Shown here: in pieces, positions 50,781 through 62,900 of the stretch
Layout: each line of letters begins with the position of its first letter
How positions within the stretch are numbered: position 1 is the stretch's first letter
Assembly (NCBI RefSeq): GCF_040807025.1
Contig: NC_090956.1
Coordinates: 1,035,517 to 1,099,516, forward strand
Length of the DNA stretch: 64,000 nt
Direction: 5' to 3'
From: Struthio camelus
Lineage: Eukaryota > Chordata > Aves > Struthioniformes > Struthionidae
Translations under genes and position numbers: made by a program
The notes under the pieces: model-generated
The model's input: only the letters and a program-made list of their open reading frames with translations
The model's database searches: none
Told to the model about the DNA's origin: nothing

Positions 50781-53230
50781 GTTGATGGCCTTCTGTTTCG
50801 CATCCGGTGCCAGTGGCCCACTGTGCTTAGCGTTCAGTGTATGCAAGACCTCAGCATTAGCTATAGCGACTCCATTCCAAATGTCTCGCAGGCACTGAGG
50901 TGCTCTGCTCCCGTTACTGAGTCTTCGGCCTCTGAGTGCAGAACACTGGGAAAGGTCTCGGTCCATATCTTCACGCTCTGCATCTGACCACTGACAACTC
51001 AGCCTGCTGTTCAGATCAGGGCAACAGCGAGTCCCTGGCCAGTTTGTTACCTCTTGTTAGAAAGATGCTTTACACTGGGAATTTCCTATTTGTGCTGCAC
51101 ACAGGAAAAGTTGAAACCAAGAACCCCACCAAGTACAAAAGGCTGTATTGCACAGGTGCAGCTAGAGAAACCTATGGCAGAGAATATATGTTTTGAAGAA
51201 ATGTTAGTTGTAGCAATTTCTTTAAAAGTACTGCTCTCTGTGCTGCCTTGAACCCTTGCTGCAGGACGAATTAGTCTTCGTTTTGTCAAAGACTCGGGAG
51301 GTAATGTATTAAATCATCTGGCTTCTGTTCTATCTGCCATTCTTTAAACACGTGTCTGCTGGTTCATCTTAACGCTTAGGCCTCCCATCCTCAGACCAGT
51401 CCTGTGTAATGTTAAAATAACTGCTGAGCCCAAGGTAAGATTTTGAATTTAGTACTAAAAAAACACTTTCCTGACTCAAATTCACAGAGCTGCTTCTATG
51501 AGTAATTGTCTTTACTAGAAATGCCCCTCTTCTGTAACAGAGGCTTTTGCCAACTTCTTACCATTTGCTCAGTGCAGGCCTGTTACCTTGTAGGATAAAA
51601 GCATCACGTAGCAACCAAGCAAACTGAAAGTTGGTTGGGGATTGCTCGGCGCCGAGTGTTGCCGTTCGTCGTGGCTGTACCTGCGTGTAAGCGCTAGCAC
51701 CACCTGTACAGCTCGTGCCACCGACCTCAAAGCTTTGCACCCTGTGCTGCTGGGGTGGTCATGTTTTCCATGATCTCATTGCTTGTATTGTCTGCTCTTT
51801 CCAATAAACCAACCTTTTTCTACCTTTAGTGCATTCATTTCACAAATGGTAGTAAAAACAAGTTCCATTGGAAATGCTTCTACTTTCCAGATGGAAAATA
51901 AAAGGGGGAATGACTTTCCTGCTGCTGAAAGGCAGGATCACACCGTTTCTGTAAGCCTAACTAATCTCAGCATGAGAGGCTTGCTTTAAATCTCTCCCAA
52001 GAGAGAAATTAAAGTTATTTCTGGACGCTACACAGTTTTTCCTCTGAGCCAAGAAACACTTTCGTATGTCAAAGGGGCGCTGCTAGGCTGTGAGCCAAGA
52101 AAGTGTCACTTGATAACATGTCTTCCTCTGACAATCAGGGTGACAGGATGATGGAAAATAAACCGGAGTCTGTTTCAGCCCCCCCTTGGGTGCCTTAACT
52201 TAGTGTAGGTGTTTTGTTGTCACAGCTTGCCCTATAGAACAGTATTCCGTTTTTAAATTCAGACTGTGCTGAATCCTCAGCCAGCTCCGAGACCCTTTGC
52301 CTAAAGCTCTTGGGTGCCCGCGTTTCACTTTCATTGTTTGAGAGGATGGTACCATTAGAAACTACTTAATGGCTCCTGCCCCTAAAGTATAGCCTGAACA
52401 TTTTCTGCTCAGGCTGCACAGTGGAACGGGTGGGAAAAGTGGTTGTTTGGGACAAACCCATTCTGTATGAAAGTACAGGCAGGCAGTGAAGGAGGAGACA
52501 ACGTTGTCTTGAAACTTAAAGGTAAATTGAGGAGTCAGCAGAAAGCAGCGCTGGTGGACGGCTCCTAGGACGCTTGTGCCCCACGACCGAACAAGCACCT
52601 GAGCGCTCCCAGCACCGGTCCTCTCTCGTAGAAGCCTTCCTACCGTTACAGCTCCCCCCCTCCAACTTAGGAGCAGCAAATACCTTCTGGTGGATGATGC
52701 ATTACTTTACTTTAAAACAGGCAGGAAATCCTCCACGGCGGTATTTTATGAGTCTCGCTTAGCGTTCGCACCGTGAGAGCTGGGGTGGCTTCTGCACTGC
52801 GCCTGGCCAGGTGAGCGGCGGGTTCCCTTCGCCCCAGCGCGGCAGCCGAGCACCCGTGCAGCGGCAGGGACGACGTCGCTTTGCGAGGGGGTCGGGGCAG
52901 AGCCCTGGCGGCCCCGAGGCCAGGCACAGCGCGGCCGCGGCAGCTTTCTCCCCGCAGAGGCGTAACGCCGGGGCTTGCTCCGCGCGGGCGCAGCGATCGG
53001 CGGCGCTCGGGGCCGCACAGTCCCCACGCGGTGCCACAGCCCGGGCTGTGCTGGCGAGGTGGCTTCGAGGCGGCAGGGGCCCTGGGGGGGGCCGCTCTGG
53101 CCTGGCGTAGCCTGCACTGGCGTCCCTCGGCCCAACCGCAGCCCTTTCCGGACAAATTCAGTGTCTAGACGGGCCTGATTCAGCGCCTGCTGGGCAGTGG
53201 GGCCGGGCACACCCAGCCGCGACCCTCACG
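50781..53230. other. Intergenic DNA with an orphan CpG island
   Basis: No coding exon was found. The left 1.9 kb is ordinary AT-balanced sequence. From about 52750 to 53230 it becomes strongly CpG-rich on a par with the promoters in this window, but no conserved protein or splice-bounded exon is visible there. It could be the distal promoter or a 5' UTR exon of the mucin-like gene that starts at 53909. Confidence 0.45.
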
Positions 53231-53339
53231 GTGCAGGGTGCTGGGTGCTGGGTGCTGGGTGCTGGGTGCTGGGTGCCAGCCGCGGTCCTGCAGCTGCCTG
53301 GGGCAGGAGGGCTCTGTGGGGCCAGAGGAGGCAGGGCCA

Positions 53340-53765
53340 GGGGGCTGGGGGGGGGCACAGGGGGCCCTGAGCACCGCATGGGGCCAGGGAGCAGGTGGGG
53401 CTGGGGGGGGGCACATGGGGCTGAGGGGGGCACATGGGGCTGGGGGGCACATGGGGCTGGGGGAGCAGATAGGGCTGGGGGAGCACATCAGGCTGGGGGG
53501 GGCAGATGGGACTGGGGGAGCATGTGGGGCTGGGGGAGCACGTGGAGCTGGGGGGGACAGATGGGGCTGAAGGGGTGGATGGGGCCGGGGGGCGCACGGG
53601 GCTTGGGGGGGGGGACAGATGGGGCTGGGGGGCAGGTGGGGCTGGGGGAGCACGTGGGGCCGGGGGAGCGCACGGGGCTGGGGGGGGCAGGTGGGGCTGG
53701 GGGAGCAGATGGGGCTGGGGGAGCACGGCTCGGGGCCGGGGGGGGGGGGGGACAGGCCGGGCCGG
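53340..53765. repeat. Short-unit G-rich minisatellite upstream of the mucin-like gene
   Basis: Blocks of about 17-20 bases of the GGGGCTGGGGGAGCACATG type are repeated with variation up to about 150 bases before the start codon. It is preceded by a short array of the 8-base unit GGTGCTGG at 53236-53275. Confidence 0.75.
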
Positions 53766-53908
53766 GGGGGCCCGGGGGGGCCCGGGGGGGCGGGGCCGGG
53801 CTGCAGCTCCGCTCGCCGCCGCCGCCGCCGCAGCGGGGCCGGGCGGGGCCGGGCCGGACCGGGCGCTTCCTGCGCCGCCGCGACAGCGCCGGCCCCGGCG
53901 GCGGCACC

Positions 53909-56900
53909 ATGGGGCTGCGGCGGCTCCCGGCGCTCCTGGCGGCCGCAGGTGAGCGGGGGAGCGGGCGGCGGCACCGGGGCACCGGGGACCGGGACCGGGT
54001 ACCGATCGCCGGACACCGGGACCGGCACCGGGTACGGGGCAGCGGGTACCGGGCAGCAGGACCGGGTACGCAGTGCCTGGTACTGAGCACCGGCACCAGA
54101 TATCAGGTACCGGCACCGGGTACTCGGTACAGGGTGTTGGGCACCGGAATCGGGTCCGGGGTCCGGGGTACCTGCCCTGGGCACCGGCACTGGCACGGGG
54201 CACCAGGCGCTGGATACCGGCACCGGCTGCAGGGCAGCGGGCACAGCGGAGGAGGTACCGGTACCAGCATCAGGTCCCGGCACCGGGTCCCGGCACCGGG
54301 CAGGGCCAGCCGGAGAGACCCGCCGGCCAGCACCTTTGGGAGCAAACTGCACCCGGCTCTGGCCGGCGCAGCCCACGGCGGCGGGTGCACGGGTGGGTGG
54401 CCAGGGCCCCTGGTGGGTGCACAGGTGGGCTGGGTGGCCTGTGGCTGAGGGTGCATGGCCATCTGGGGGTCCCACAGCAGTGGGTGCATGTGGGGCAGCG
54501 AGGCCCAGGCAGTGGGTGCATGTGGGGCTGGGATGTCTGTGGTGGTGGGTGCACGTGGGGTGGCCAGTGCCTGGCAGCGGGTGTGTGTGGGGCCGGGATG
54601 CCCATGGTGGTGGATGTGCATGGGGCCGGGATGCCCGTGGTGGTCGGTGCACTTGGGGCAGTGACGCCTCGGGGGTGGGTGCATGTGGGGCCAGGATGCC
54701 CATGGCGGCGGGTGTGCATGGGGCTGGGAGGCCCCGGCGGCGGGTGCATGTGGGGCAGTGAGGCCCTGGTGGTGGGGTGCGTGTGAGGCCAGGATGCCCA
54801 TGGTGGTGGGTGCGCGTGGGGCCGGGAGGCCCTGGCAGTGGGTGCGCGTGGGGCCAGGATGCCCATGGTGGTGGGTGTACGTGGGGCTGGGATGCCCATG
54901 GTGGTGGGTGCGATTGGGGCCGGGAGGCCCCGGCGGCGGGTGCGCGTGGGGCAGTGAGGCCCCGGCGGTGGGTGTGCATGGGGCCGGGATGCCCATGGCA
55001 GTGGGTGCGTGTGGGGCAGTGAGGCCCCGGAGGCGCGTGTGCGTGGGGCTGGGATGCCTGTGGTGGTGGGTGCGCGTGGGGCCGGGATGCCCATGGTGGT
55101 GGGTGCGCGTGGGGCAGTGAGGCCCCGGCGGCGGGTGCGTGTGGGGCCGGGATGTCCATGGTGGTGGGTGCGCGTGGGGCCGGGATGCCCATGGTGGTGG
55201 GTGCGCGTGGGGCAGTGAGGCCCCGGCGGCGGGTGCGTGTGGGGCCGGGATGCCCATGGTGGTGGGTGCGCGTGGGGCAGTGAGGCCCCGGCGGCGGGTG
55301 CGTGTGGGGCTGGGATGCCCATGGTGGTGGGTGCGCGTGGGGCAGTGAGGCCCCGGCGGCGGGTGCGTGTGGGGTCCCTGCGGATGGGCGCCGGGCGGGC
55401 GATGCCGTCCCAGCAGCCCAGCCCGGTGGGTCCCGGTGCGCGGGGTGCTGCGACCGCGGGGCCCCGCGGCGGCGCGATGCTCCCGTTCCCGCTGCTCCCG
55501 TTCCCACGTGCCTTCGCCTAAGGGCTCAATTAGCGCCTTACCCGCGCCAGACCTGCAGATTAATATGGCTAACTGGGGTTTTCACCTTAAGGGAGGTGCC
55601 TGGTTTCAAAGTAAAACACGCGTTTCCAGTAGCTGGTAGATAATGCGGCAATTGGGGGTAGAGATTCTGTTTCCTTTACTGAGGCAAAAGGCCGGTGGTT
55701 TCCAGCTGGGTTTTGAATAATTCCCGAGCTTTTCCTTTCGCAGGAAATGGCTCCCTGTGAAACGCGGTGCCACAAAGGGTTAAACTCCCCCATCCTTGCC
55801 GAGCCTTAGCTTTGTGCAAACACACGCAAACGTTTTACGCAGGCTGAAAAATAATCATGCAGGTGGCTGGGAGCGAGCGCCGGGGTCGCGGCTCGGGGGA
55901 GCCCGGGGCCGGCCCGCGCCGCAGCGCTGCCGCCGTGCCCGGCCTCGCGGATGTCCTCGGCGGCTCCCGTTCGGGAGGCGATGCCAAACGTTTGGCTGTC
56001 CCCGAGCCCGGGGCCTCGCTGGGTCCCTTCGGGGACCCTTCCTGCTCGCTGCCTGGCGCCGACGGGACCTCGTGAAGCCGCGGGAAGAGCCCGGAGCGCC
56101 CGGCACTGGCGTGAGCCGTCCCGCGCGCCCCCGCGGCGCTCGGTGGGGCGGCTGTGGGCTGGCGCCGGAGCCCCCCCCCCGGGGCCGGTGCGCGCTGCGC
56201 TCTCCCCTCTCTCCGCAGTGACCGCCTGGTGCGCGCTGAGCCCGGCTCCGGGCAGCGGGACCCCCTCCCCGGCCAGCCCCGGGCCGGCGGCGGCAGTGGG
56301 GTGCTGCCCCCCTGGAACAGCCGCCTCCGCTGAGCCCCCCGGCACCGAGCGGAGCGACCGGACCCGGCCGCCGGAGCAGGAGGGAGCCGGCACCGAGCGC
56401 TCGTGGCCGCCGGACGCTGCTGGCACCGGCCCGGCGATGACAGCGGTGGAGACCCCCGCCGAGGGGACCCCGGCCGCCAGCGGATCCTGGGGAGCGGCTC
56501 CCACCGCGGCGGCGGCTCCCCCCGCGTCCGGCCCCCCGGGAACCGCCACGGCGGTGGGTGCCGCGGCGCCGACGGGGACGCCCTCGCCCAGCCCCAGCGG
56601 TGGGGGGGAGCGGGCACCCACCAGCGCCTCGCCGGCCTGGCGCCCCACGGGGACGGAGAGCGCGGGGGGCTCGCGCGGCCCCTGGCCTCCATGGGGCACC
56701 AAGGGCCCCGGCGTCCCCGGCCCCACGGACGCCTCGCCGGGGAGCAGCGAGAGCCGCGCGGCGGCCGCCGAGCCGCCCACGGGGACGCCCGCCCCTGCTC
56801 CGGCGACGTCGCCCTTGGCAGGGGGCTTGCTGAGCCCCGCCGGCGCCCCGCGCCCCGTGGGGACGGACCCGGCCCCCGCACCGACCCCTGACTCCCGCCG

Positions 56901-59900
56901 GCGGCACCAGACCGACGTCGCCCGGCGGCATCCCGGCTCTGCCGCTCCGCCAGGGGCCGGGGGCCGAGGGGGGCTCCCCACGGCGGGTGCTGCCCGGCCG
57001 CCGATGGGGACGACCCGGAGCGTGCCGCTGGCCACCGGCGCGGCGTCGGGACCCACGGCCAGCACCCCGGGGCAGGCGTCCCCCGGCCCGAGCCCGGCAG
57101 TGGGGGGGTCAGGGCCGGCCGGCACCCAGGGGCTCCCCGAGCGCAGCCAGGCCCCAGCGGTCCTGCCCGGGGAGCCCCCGGCCTCGACGGCCCCCGCGGT
57201 GCCCCACGCCGGCCCCACGGCCCCGCCGGCCTCCCCCCGCGCCCCCACGGCACCCGCCGCGCCGGCCGCCCCCGCGGCCACCCAACCCCTGGAGGGGGGC
57301 GACCCCGGGCCCCGGGCAGCCACCGACCGCGGCGCCCCACCGACGGCCCCCGGCCCGGGGGAGCCGGCCGCCCCCCGGCCCCCGGCCGCCTCCCCGCCTG
57401 CCCCGGCCCCGGGGCTGGCCACCACCACCGCCACCGCCACCGCCACGGCCCTGCCCCAGCCCAGCGCCACCGTAGCCTGGGCCGAAGCCTCCCCAGAGCC
57501 CGCGGGGGCCGCGTCCCCCCCCGGCAGCGGGAGCCCCTCGCCGGCCACGGGGACGCCCCCCGGGCGGGGGCCGGCGGCGGCGCCCGGCGTCTTCGTCGTG
57601 GAGGATCAGCCGCCGCTGCTCCGAGGTGGGTGCCGGGGGCCGGGGGGGGCCGGGGCTCGGCCGGGAGCCGGCGGCTGAGCCCCCTGGGCCCCGCAGCCGC
57701 CCTCCTCCGCGTGCCCTGCGAGCTGGTGCTGGACATGGGCTTCGTGCCGGCGCTCCGGGACCCGGCGTCGCGCGAGCGCCGCGGCCTGCTGCAGCGCTTC
57801 AACGAGACGGTGAGCCGGCGCGGGGTAGTGTGGGGAGAGGTGGGGCGGCCTGGCGTGGTGTGGGGCAGCGCAGAGTGGTGTGGGGTGACGCGGGGCGGCA
57901 TGGGGGCGGCGTGGGTTGGTGTGGGGCAGCGTGGGGGGGGTGGCGTTGGATGCTGTGGGGTGGCACAGGGTGGCGTGGGGTGACATAGGGCAGCGCAGGG
58001 TGGCGTGGGGTGACATGGGGTGGTGTTGGGCAGTGCAGGGTGCCACGGGCCAGTGCGGGGTGGCGTGGGGCTGTGTGGGGCGATGTGGGGTGGCGTGGGG
58101 CAGTGTGGGGTGACGTGGGGCAGCGCATGGTGGCGTGGGGTGATGTGGGGCAGTGTGGGGGGTGTGGGGTGATGTGGGGCAGTGTGTGGCGGCAAGGGGT
58201 GGCGTGGGGGGGGCAGCACGGGGTGGCGAGGGGCGGCATGGGGCGGTGCGGGGTGACGCGGGGCGGCGCGGGGCGACGAGGGGCCGTGTGGGGTGACGTG
58301 GGGCAGTGCGGGGTGAGGAGGGGTGGCGTGGGGCGGTGTGGGGTGACGTGGGGCAGTGCGGGGTGAGGAGGGGTGGCGTGGGGCGGTGTGGGGTGACGTG
58401 GGGCGGTGCGGGGTGAGGAGGGGTGGCGAGGGGCGGCGTGGGGTGACGTGGGGCAGTGCGGGGTGAGGAGGGGTGGCGAGGGGCGGCGTGGGGCGGTGCG
58501 GGGTGACGTGGGGCGGCGCGGGGCGACGAGGGGCCGTGAGGGGTGACGTGGGGCAGTGTGGGGTGACAAGGGGCCCTGTGGGGTGACGCGGGGCGACGAG
58601 GAGCCGTGTGGGGTGGCGACGTGGGGCAGTGTGGGGTGACGCGGGGTGACGAGGGGCCCTGTGGGGTGGCGACGTGGGGCAGTGTGGGGTGACGCGGGGT
58701 GACGAGGGGCCCTGTGGGGTGGCGACGTGGGGCAGCCCCCGCCCCGGCCTGGCGCTGCCCCCCGGCGGGCCCAGCCCTTCCCTTCCCTTCCGCGGCGCAG
58801 ATCGCCCCCCTCTTCATGGCGGTGCCCGGCTTCCTGCGCCTGGAGGTGAAAACCATCAGGTAGGAGCGGCGGCGGCGGCCGGGCCGCACCGTGGTGGGGC
58901 CGTGCAGTCCGCGGCCCCCCCCGGACTCGCCGCCCCTGTGCCGGCAGGAGGGGCAGCGTGGTGCTGGAGTACGACGCCCTGTTCGCCGCCGCGCGGGTGC
59001 CCCCGCGGGGGCCGGCGCTGGGCGCCCTCCTCAACGCCACCCTGGCGCCCGGCGGCGGCCCCCGCCCGGGGCTGGCGGTCGGCGCGGCCCCCGTCCTGCG
59101 CAACGTGGCCCTGGGTGAGTGCGCGGCGCCGGGCGGCCCCGGCCGCGGGCAGCGGGTGCCGGGGTGGGGGGCTGACACCCCCTCTACCCCCCTCCCCACG
59201 CCCGCAGAGCGGCCGCTGGACCCCTGCGCCGTGCTCTTCTCCTGCCGAGCCGGGTTCGACTGCGTGGCCGGGGCGGACGGCACCGCCCGCTGCACCTCCG
59301 TGTGCCACCGCCACTACTGCAAGAACCACGGCATCTGCACGCACCCGCGGGACCGCGAGCCCGTCTGCCAGTGAGTGCCGCCCGCCCCCCCTGCCCGCCG
59401 CACGGGGCAGAGCGGGGCGCCGACCGGCCTCCCCCGGCTGCAGGTGTCCCGTCGGCCGCGACTTCTGGTTCATGGGGCTGCGCTGCGACTACCGGGTGAC
59501 GCAGCAGAGCCTGCTGGGCATGGCCTGCGGCGTGCTGCTCAGCGTGGCCCTCGTGGGCGCCGTCGTCGCCGGCCTCGTCATCCGCAGGTTCAGGGCGCTG
59601 CTCCTGGAGGCCAAGGTCGACCAGACCAAGAGCAGGTGGGCTGCGCGTGGGGCTGAGCAGGGCTGCACATGGTGCTGGGCGTGGGGCTGAGCAGGGCTGA
59701 GTGTGGGGATGCGCAGGGGGCTGTGCATGTGCGTGGGGCTGAGCAGGGCTGCACATGGGGCTGCACAGGGGGCTGTGCATGTCCATGGGGGCTGAGCAGG
59801 GCTGCACGTGGGGCTGCACAGGGGGCTGTGCATGTCCATGGGGGCTGAGCAGGGCTGCACGTGGGGCTGCACGCGGTGCTGAGCAGGGCTGCACGTGGTG

Positions 59901-62900
59901 CTGCGCGTGGGGCTGAGCAGGGCTGCGTGTGGGGCTGTGCGCAGTGCAGAGCAGGGCTGCACATGGTGCTGGGCGTGGGGCTGAGCAGGGCTGCACATGG
60001 TGCTGGGCGTGGGGCTGAGCAGGGCTGCGTGTGGGGATGCGCAGGGGGCTGTGCATGTGCGTGGGGCTGAGCAGGGCTGCACATGGGGCTGCACAGGGGG
60101 CTGTGCATGTCCATGGGGGCTGAGCAGGGCTGCACGTGGGGCTGCACAGGGGGCTGTGCATGTCCATGGGGGCTGAGCAGGGCTGCACGTGGGGCTGCAC
60201 GCGGTGCTGAGCAGGGCTGCACGTGGTGCTGGGCGTGGGGCTGAGCAGGGCTGCGTGTGGGGCTGAGCAGGGCTGCACGTGGGGCTGCACAGGGGGCTGT
60301 GCATGTCCATGGGGGCTGAGCAGGGCTGCACGTGGGGCTGCGCGCGGTGCTGAGCAGGGCTGCACGTGGTGCTGGGTTTGGTGCTGAGCAGGGCTGCGTG
60401 TGGGGCTGTGCGCAGTGCAGAGCAGGGCTGCACATGGTGCTGGGCGTGGGGCTGAGCAGGGCTGCGTGTGGGGCTGAGCAGGGCTGCACGTGGGGCTGCA
60501 CAGGGGGCTGTGCATGTCCATGGGGGCTGAGCAGGGCTGCACGTGGGGCTGCACGCGGTGCTGAGCAGGGCTGCACGTGGTGCTGCGCATGGGGCTGAGC
60601 AGGGCTGCGTGTGGGGCTGTGCGCAGTGCAGAGCAGGGCTGCACATGGTGCTGGGCGTGGGGCTGAGCAGGGCTGCGTGTGGGGATGCGCAGGGGGCTGT
60701 GCATGTCCATGGGGGCTGAGCAGGGCTGCACGTGGGGCTGCGTGCAGTGCAGAGCAGGGCTGCACGTGGTGCTGGGCGTGGGGCTGAGCAGGGCTGCGTG
60801 TGGGGCTGAGCAGGGCTGCACATGGGGCTGCACAGGGGGCTGTGCATGTCCATGGGGGCTGAGCAGGGCTGCACGTGGGGCTGCGCGCGGTGCTGAGCAG
60901 GGCTGCACGTGGTGCTGCGCATGGGGCTGAGCAGGGCTGCGTGTGGGGCTGTGCGCAGTGCAGAGCAGGGCTGCACATGGTGCTGGGCGTGGGGCTGAGC
61001 AGGGCTGCGTGTGGGGATGCGCAGGGGGCTGTGCATGTGCATGGGGCTGAGCAGGGCTGCACGTGGGGCTGCGTGCAGTGCAGAGCAGGGCTGCACGTGG
61101 TGCTGGGCGCGGGGCTGAGCAGGGCTGCACATGGTGCTGGGCGTGGGGCTGAGCAGGGCTGCACGTGGTGCTGCGCAGGGGGCTGTGCATGTCCATGGGG
61201 GCTGAGCAGGGCTGCACGTGGGGCTGCACGCGAGGCTGAGTGGGGCTGTGCATGGTGCTGGGTGTGGTGCTGAGCAGGGCTGCGTGTGGGGCTGCGCGCA
61301 GTGCAGAGCAGGGCTGCACGTGGTGCTGCGCGTGGGGCTGAGCAGGGCTGCACATGGTGCTGGGCATGGGGCTGAGCAGGGCTGCGTGTGGGGATGCGCA
61401 GGGGGCTGTGCATGTGCGTGGGGCTGAGCAGGGCTGCACATGGGGCTGCACAGGGGGCTGTGCATGTCCATGGGGGCTGAGCAGGGCTGCACGTGGGGCT
61501 GCACGCGGTGCTGAGCAGGGCTGCACGTGGTGCTGGGCGTGGGGCTGAGCAGGGCTGCACGTGGGGCTGCGCGTGGTGCTGAGCAGGGCTGCACGTGGGG
61601 CTGCGTGCGGTGCTGAGCAGGACTGCGTGCGGGGTCCCGGCTGGGATCCACCTGGAGCGTCCCTCGGCCTGCAGTGGGGCTGCGCCCCCCCACCCCCACC
61701 CCACCCGGGAGGTCCGAGCTGGCAGCGGCGCTGAGCAGGGGCTGCCTGGGAGGCGGTGGCAGCGCCACTGGGGTCACGGGGAGCCGCGGCTCCGCAGGGG
61801 GCTCGGCTGCACCTCGGTTCATCCCTGCCAAGAACAACACCCTGCGGCGGCCGATAGCAGCTCGCCGGCGGTGCCGGCCCCCACCTGGGAGCCCCTGTCC
61901 TGCTTCTCCCATGTCTGCGCCGTGGCATCGCCCCGTGTCCCCGGGAGTGCTGGGTGTCCCGGGCAAGGGCCTCCGTGTCAGGCACCGTGTCCCCATCCCC
62001 GCCCTGCCGGCCCCCCCAGCCGGCCCTGCTCGTCCCCGGCAGGACCCTGCTGCCTTCGGGGAGCGGCGCTCGGTGCCGGAAGAAGGCTCCCTGTGCCCGG
62101 GCTGCGCGCCTGGCCGCCGGCCTCGCTTCCTGCCCGCGGCCCGCTCCCCAGGGCTTCCTCCGCGGGAAGCGCAGCCGGGGGGCTGCGGATGCACCGCGGG
62201 AAATCCGGCGGGGAGGCTGCCGGAGCGGGAGCCGCCACTGCTGCCTGGGCTGCAGCCTGCACGGCCGCCTGGCGAGAGCCCTTGCAGCGTTTCCCGCAGC
62301 CTGCGCGCCACAAAAAAAACTCTCCTGAGGCTGGTGGGGTTTTTTTTGTTTTTGTTTTTTTTTAAATCTGCTGTCCTCGCTGGAGACGGTATTTGCTGTC
62401 GCTGAGCCCTGGCTCCCTCCCGCCCTGTGCGGCCAAAGCAGCCCATCTGGGAGCGTGCCAGCTCTCCGAGCCCTGCGGCTCTGTGGCGCGGCGCCCCGGG
62501 ATCGTTCCCAAGGGAACCCCTGCAGCAGATGTTCGGCTGCAGCCAGATGTTCGGCGTGCCGGGCTCTGCCTCCACCCAGGGCGCAGGCCGGGGCTGGCGG
62601 GAGCTTTCGGCGCCCTGCAGCCTGGAGCAGCTGCCCCAGTGCCTGGCTGCCGCGAAAGCCCCAGCGCCGCGTCTCGTCCTGCTGCGCTCGCGGGCTGGGC
62701 GGGGGGGGGACTCTGCGCTCTCGGCCTTGTGCGGGGCTGCTGTGCCAGCGAGCAGCTGCTGCCGCCTGCCCCCCCGCCCCGGCTCCGCAGGCCGGCACGC
62801 GGCAGAGCCTTGCCGTGGCTGCCGAAGGTCGGCAGTGCCGGCACGGCCACGCACTGTGCCTGGGGTGGGTGAGTGCGCGTACTTGCTGCAGGGTTTGGGG

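Noticed and set aside
52746-53210. Antisense 154-codon frame in the orphan CpG island
   Set aside because: No recognisable product. Several frames on both strands are open over the same bases.
53180-55507. Antisense 775-codon Pro/His-rich frame
   Set aside because: It spans two minisatellites and the sense exon 1. It is repetitive, open in several frames, and has no conserved part.
55806-58219. Antisense frames of 794 and 580 codons over the mucin exon
   Set aside because: These are shadows of a GC-rich sense exon and of the intron 3 repeat. The sense frame has a signal peptide, matching phases and downstream domains.
54440-61640. Possible CRISPR arrays, because of regular repeats
   Set aside because: Units are contiguous and diverged with no unique spacers, and the context is vertebrate introns.
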